In this document: piece after piece, positions 61,472-64,000 of the stretch | Layout of the letters: each line of letters begins with the position of its first letter | How positions within the stretch are numbered: position 1 is the first letter of the stretch | Origin: Bacteroidales bacterium UBA4814 | GTDB taxonomy: Bacteria > Bacteroidota > Bacteroidia > Bacteroidales > UBA7960 | Direction of reading: 5' to 3' | DNA length: 64,000 nucleotides | NCBI GenBank assembly: GCA_002402465.1 | Contig: DHFW01000004.1 | Coordinates: 41,046 to 105,045, forward strand | Program-made: the position numbers and the translations under genes | Notes under the pieces: generated by a model | What the model was told of the DNA's origin: nothing | Database searches by the model: none | The model's input: the letters and a program-made list of their open reading frames with translations, nothing else

Positions 61472-62203
61472 TTAAGATTGAATATCAAACTCGCTAAAAC
61501 CGGTGTCCAGGTCAATGGGATCGGAAAGTTCAGTTAGAAAATCTCCGATGCTCTGAAACAATTCCGCACTGGTGCTATTGGATATTAACTGAACAAACTC
61601 TTCAATGTCTGATTGCCATAGCCTGCCAATCCGTGGATTAAAAAGCTGAATAGTTTTTATATCAAACTTCTGGTTAGCCAGATAGTTTAAAGCACAATAA
61701 ACCAGTAATTGCCTGAAATCCTCATTTCTGAATGGTTTTCGCCCCTGTCTTTCACTTTGCGCCTTGATTTCAACCAGGGTTGTTCCTGAAATCAGGTCAT
61801 CACTGCAGTTTGCCATAATTCCATATCCCGGAAAAAACGGATTGTGTATGACCCTGGTTCCGAACTTTCCTTCCAACCTTTCAGTTTGAATCAATATGAT
61901 TTCCCTGTAGTTGTCTGTAAGAGAATAATCTTCCCACTTTCTCCCGGAAAACAATTTTATCATAGGCATACTGTCTTGCAGTGATTTTTCAAGGGGGTAA
62001 AACTGGTCGGATGATATATTCTTAAAATGGGTTGTAGCAACAATATTATTGATATACACATGCCTTGGGTTTTCTTCAATTTCAATGGATTTACCCATGC
62101 GTTTCCCAATGGCTTTTTCTCCGCTGCAATAATCAATGAGCCAGGGAGTATGATTTTCCCAGAAGGAAATGTAGCTTTTTGCAAAAATTTTTTCGGAAAT
62201 CAT
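61472..62203 (-). CDS. PD-(D/E)XK-like protein of the RT operon
   Basis: A 243-residue soluble protein. The centre shows a nuclease-type signature: Asp135/136 in CSDDLISG, then LVEIKAQ (Glu145, Lys147), followed by RQLLVYCALNYLANQKF and IQLFNPRIGRLW, the helix-strand pattern found after the active site in Cas4/RecB-like nucleases. The N-terminal 100 residues match nothing I know. Its ATG overlaps the RT stop in ATGA, and the NERD helicase follows 11 nt after its stop, so the three genes are very tightly coupled. Confidence 0.75.
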   Translation of the reverse strand: MISEKIFAKSYISFWENHTPWLIDYCSGEKAIGKRMGKSIEIEENPRHVYINNIVATTHFKNISSDQFYPLEKSLQDSMPMIKLFSGRKWEDYSLTDNYREIILIQTERLEGKFGTRVIHNPFFPGYGIMANCSDDLISGTTLVEIKAQSERQGRKPFRNEDFRQLLVYCALNYLANQKFDIKTIQLFNPRIGRLWQSDIEEFVQLISNSTSAELFQSIGDFLTELSDPIDLDTGFSEFDIQS

Positions 62204-63822
62204 AGTGGCAACCTCCAGTTTTCTTTAGACTGTTTATTTCGATTGGCCCATTCTCCGGTAAGCTTTTCAAGTGGGGTTAAGTAGTTTTGAAATGTCTTCA
62301 GCCAGGCTTCACCTTTCTCCCCTAAAAAGGCAGTGGCCGCAACCAGCGCCCTTCGCTCAGCCTGTGTCAGCTTCGGAAACGCTTCAAGCCTTTCTCCCAG
62401 CCACTCCCAATCCCCCATATTTGTCAGTGCGTATATGGAATTCACTTTGATAAGGTCTGACGTCTGCCCCTGTCCGTTTATCTGGTTTTCATATAGTTTC
62501 CGGATAACTTTTTTCGTCTCGTCATTTCTGGCCACCGACAGCAACCTGATCGCATATGATGCATTATTGTCAGTCTGAATAATATAAGAGTTTTCCTCAA
62601 ATAATTGAACCACACTTCCAGTAAATGCTTTAAACGCCTTCTCAGTGCACCTGGCAATGTTATGGTATGCAGTCCGCATAATCAAAGGAAATACAGGATA
62701 TAACTTATCAAAGTTTCCGGCAATAATCTGAAAGGCTTCCGAAATGTCTTCATCATTTAGTGATCTGACCGCCCCAATGAGTTGTTTCCCAAAAAGCTGG
62801 TTTATTTTTGTTTTCCTGATTTCGGATTTTAATAGTTTTATCAATACAGAGCCATCTACTTGGTCTTTGATATCAATCAATGAATCATCGGTTGCAGCTG
62901 AATAGGGATCAAAGTTCATGTTTAGTTTAAAGATGGCGTTCTTTTCATCATCCTTCTCTCCTTCAACTTCATCAAAAACCATTTTAATATGCTTCTTAAA
63001 TTCAGCACTTGTCATTATTGATGTTTTATTCTTGGCGAGAGACAATCCGAGGTTTTTAAGAAAATAGTTTGCACAGCTGTTTAAAATCTCGTATGCATCA
63101 TCTTTCTTGTTGGCAAAAAGGATGAAGTCATCAACAAACCTGCAGAATTTTAAACCACGCTCCTTCAGAAAATTATCTGCCCTTGTAAGAAAAGCTTCAG
63201 CAAGAATTCTGGAGGCATTCCCCCCAATAGGAAGCCCATATGAATCATTTCCATCAGAAATCTCCGATAATAGTTCAATGATTCTGTCAACGGTATTTCC
63301 ATCGGCTGCAATATCATTGTTGAGCACGCTTCTCAGCCGCTCATGATTAACCCTGTTGTAGAAGTCAGATATGTCAAAAGTTATTACATATTTAAAATCT
63401 GAAGAAATTCCCGCAGCTGTCTTATAGAAAGCCTTCCACCTGATATCCTTGTCAAATAAAAAGCCGTTTTCATCATCATATTTAAACCTGTATGAAAAAA
63501 TTGCATTTTCATTAACAGGAATCCTTTTTGATTCAATATTCTCGGCAATTTTCAAAACCTGGGCAAGAAACAACGCATTCCATGCCGGGTCAATAAGTGT
63601 AGCCCACCTGAAACCAGTATAACCAACAGGAATACAGGTTTTAATATTTTCAACCTTATTTTCCCTGATATACTTTTCAAGGTTTTGATCCATCTCAGAA
63701 AGAATTTCCTCAACTTTCTCGGGTTTGTCATAAAATAAGGCATTCTCAATAGGATAAGGAAAAATATCAGTATCGCCTTTCCTAGAGATATTTGTAATAG
63801 CCATTTTTATCGGATTGCTCAC
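62200..63822 (-). CDS. Reverse transcriptase of the antiviral (UG/DRT-like) type
   Basis: A 540-residue reverse transcriptase. RT motifs: a preface FRWATLIDPAWNALFLAQV; motif A FDISDFY (residues 149–155); motif B YGLPIGGNAS (195–204); the catalytic FVDD (229–232); and GLSLAKNKT (259–267). A C-terminal helical region of about 250 residues follows (repeated helices such as DEDISEAFQIIAGNF and ERLEAFPKLTQAERRALVAA), like the alpha-repeat domain of antiviral RTs. No maturase, endonuclease or integrase domain is present, so it is not a group II intron or retroelement RT. Start GTG 63822 or ATG 63804. The right-hand 178 nt contain no clear promoter, and an upstream partner could lie outside the window. 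Confidence 0.85.
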   Translation of the reverse strand: MSNPIKMAITNISRKGDTDIFPYPIENALFYDKPEKVEEILSEMDQNLEKYIRENKVENIKTCIPVGYTGFRWATLIDPAWNALFLAQVLKIAENIESKRIPVNENAIFSYRFKYDDENGFLFDKDIRWKAFYKTAAGISSDFKYVITFDISDFYNRVNHERLRSVLNNDIAADGNTVDRIIELLSEISDGNDSYGLPIGGNASRILAEAFLTRADNFLKERGLKFCRFVDDFILFANKKDDAYEILNSCANYFLKNLGLSLAKNKTSIMTSAEFKKHIKMVFDEVEGEKDDEKNAIFKLNMNFDPYSAATDDSLIDIKDQVDGSVLIKLLKSEIRKTKINQLFGKQLIGAVRSLNDEDISEAFQIIAGNFDKLYPVFPLIMRTAYHNIARCTEKAFKAFTGSVVQLFEENSYIIQTDNNASYAIRLLSVARNDETKKVIRKLYENQINGQGQTSDLIKVNSIYALTNMGDWEWLGERLEAFPKLTQAERRALVAATAFLGEKGEAWLKTFQNYLTPLEKLTGEWANRNKQSKENWRLPL

Positions 63823-64000
63823 AGTGGGTTTATTTTTAAGAACCAGTTATTAAATCGGTGTAAAAATAATCAGGAATATCAAAAAAGCTTTAGGGGTTTC
63901 ACGGATTAAAAAAATCTGGCAACACAAAAGAAATTATAAAACACTAGAATTATTATTAAGCAAAAACTACTAAGGTGTAATGGCCCCCTAAATCATCGGA
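63823..64000. other. AT-rich region upstream of the reverse transcriptase
   Basis: A 178-nt AT-rich stretch reaching the window edge. No ORF and no exact -7 element for the RT were found. An ncRNA template or partner gene, as in some antiviral RT systems, could start here but is not visible. Confidence 0.4.

Noticed and set aside
62200..63822. Group II intron, retron or diversity-generating retroelement
   Set aside because: No maturase or endonuclease domain, no visible msr/msd-like inverted repeats in the 178 nt upstream, and no template/variable repeat pair noticed. A template just beyond the right edge cannot be excluded.

Overview
The window is a chromosomal segment of a Bacteroidota bacterium, probably Bacteroidales-like. 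The signs are a type IX secretion (T9SS) sorting domain at the end of the 797-aa protein, a TonB–ExbB–ExbD cluster, a DUF4369-like/TlpA thioredoxin lipoprotein, C69 and tricorn-type S41 peptidases, and a purH–mreBCD cluster. The Bacteroidota -7 promoter element TAnnTTTG also recurs in front of more than a dozen genes. The genus cannot be told from the sequence.

From 1 to about 14.6 kb lie housekeeping genes: mfd (cut by the left edge), phosphoglucosamine/phosphomannomutase, a TamA/BamA-like outer-membrane lipoprotein, a RecD2/Dda-like helicase, a GH13 enzyme, a DUF4168-like secreted protein, and an exbB–exbD–tonB–folC operon. From 14.6 to 24.8 kb come gap (GAPDH), three tandem secreted beta-helix paralogues followed by a T9SS-exported repeat/PKD protein, an orphan PAS histidine kinase with a Cys cluster, a coiled-coil lipoprotein, LpxH and a cysteine-dioxygenase-like cupin. 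From 24.8 to 43 kb come an M1 peptidase, a TlpA-like lipoprotein, purH–mreB–mreC–mreD, a YitT protein, an MFS transporter, a di-haem cytochrome lipoprotein, a C69 dipeptidase and a tricorn-like protease.

A tRNA-Asp at 43304–43380, with a clear promoter and terminator, marks a change of character. To its right nearly every recognisable gene acts on DNA: an overlapping recD–recC–recB operon; a recQ–phosphoribosyltransferase fusion with a divergent DprA-like gene; three small unknown genes, one PD-(D/E)XK-like; a NERD-nuclease/SF1 helicase; a 97-codon chimera with a Vsr-like N-terminus; and, on the minus strand up to the right edge, a compact operon of reverse transcriptase, PD-(D/E)XK protein and a second NERD-helicase. 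The intergenic DNA here holds 7–8-bp tandem arrays, REP-like palindromes and a perfect 54-nt palindrome. I read 43–64 kb as a recombination/defence island. The RT–nuclease–NERD-helicase operon is the best candidate for a little-described antiviral system, and RecQ-PRTase/DprA is second.

Limits: all function calls rest on motif recognition by eye. No alignment, structure prediction or database search was run, and the defence roles are inferences.
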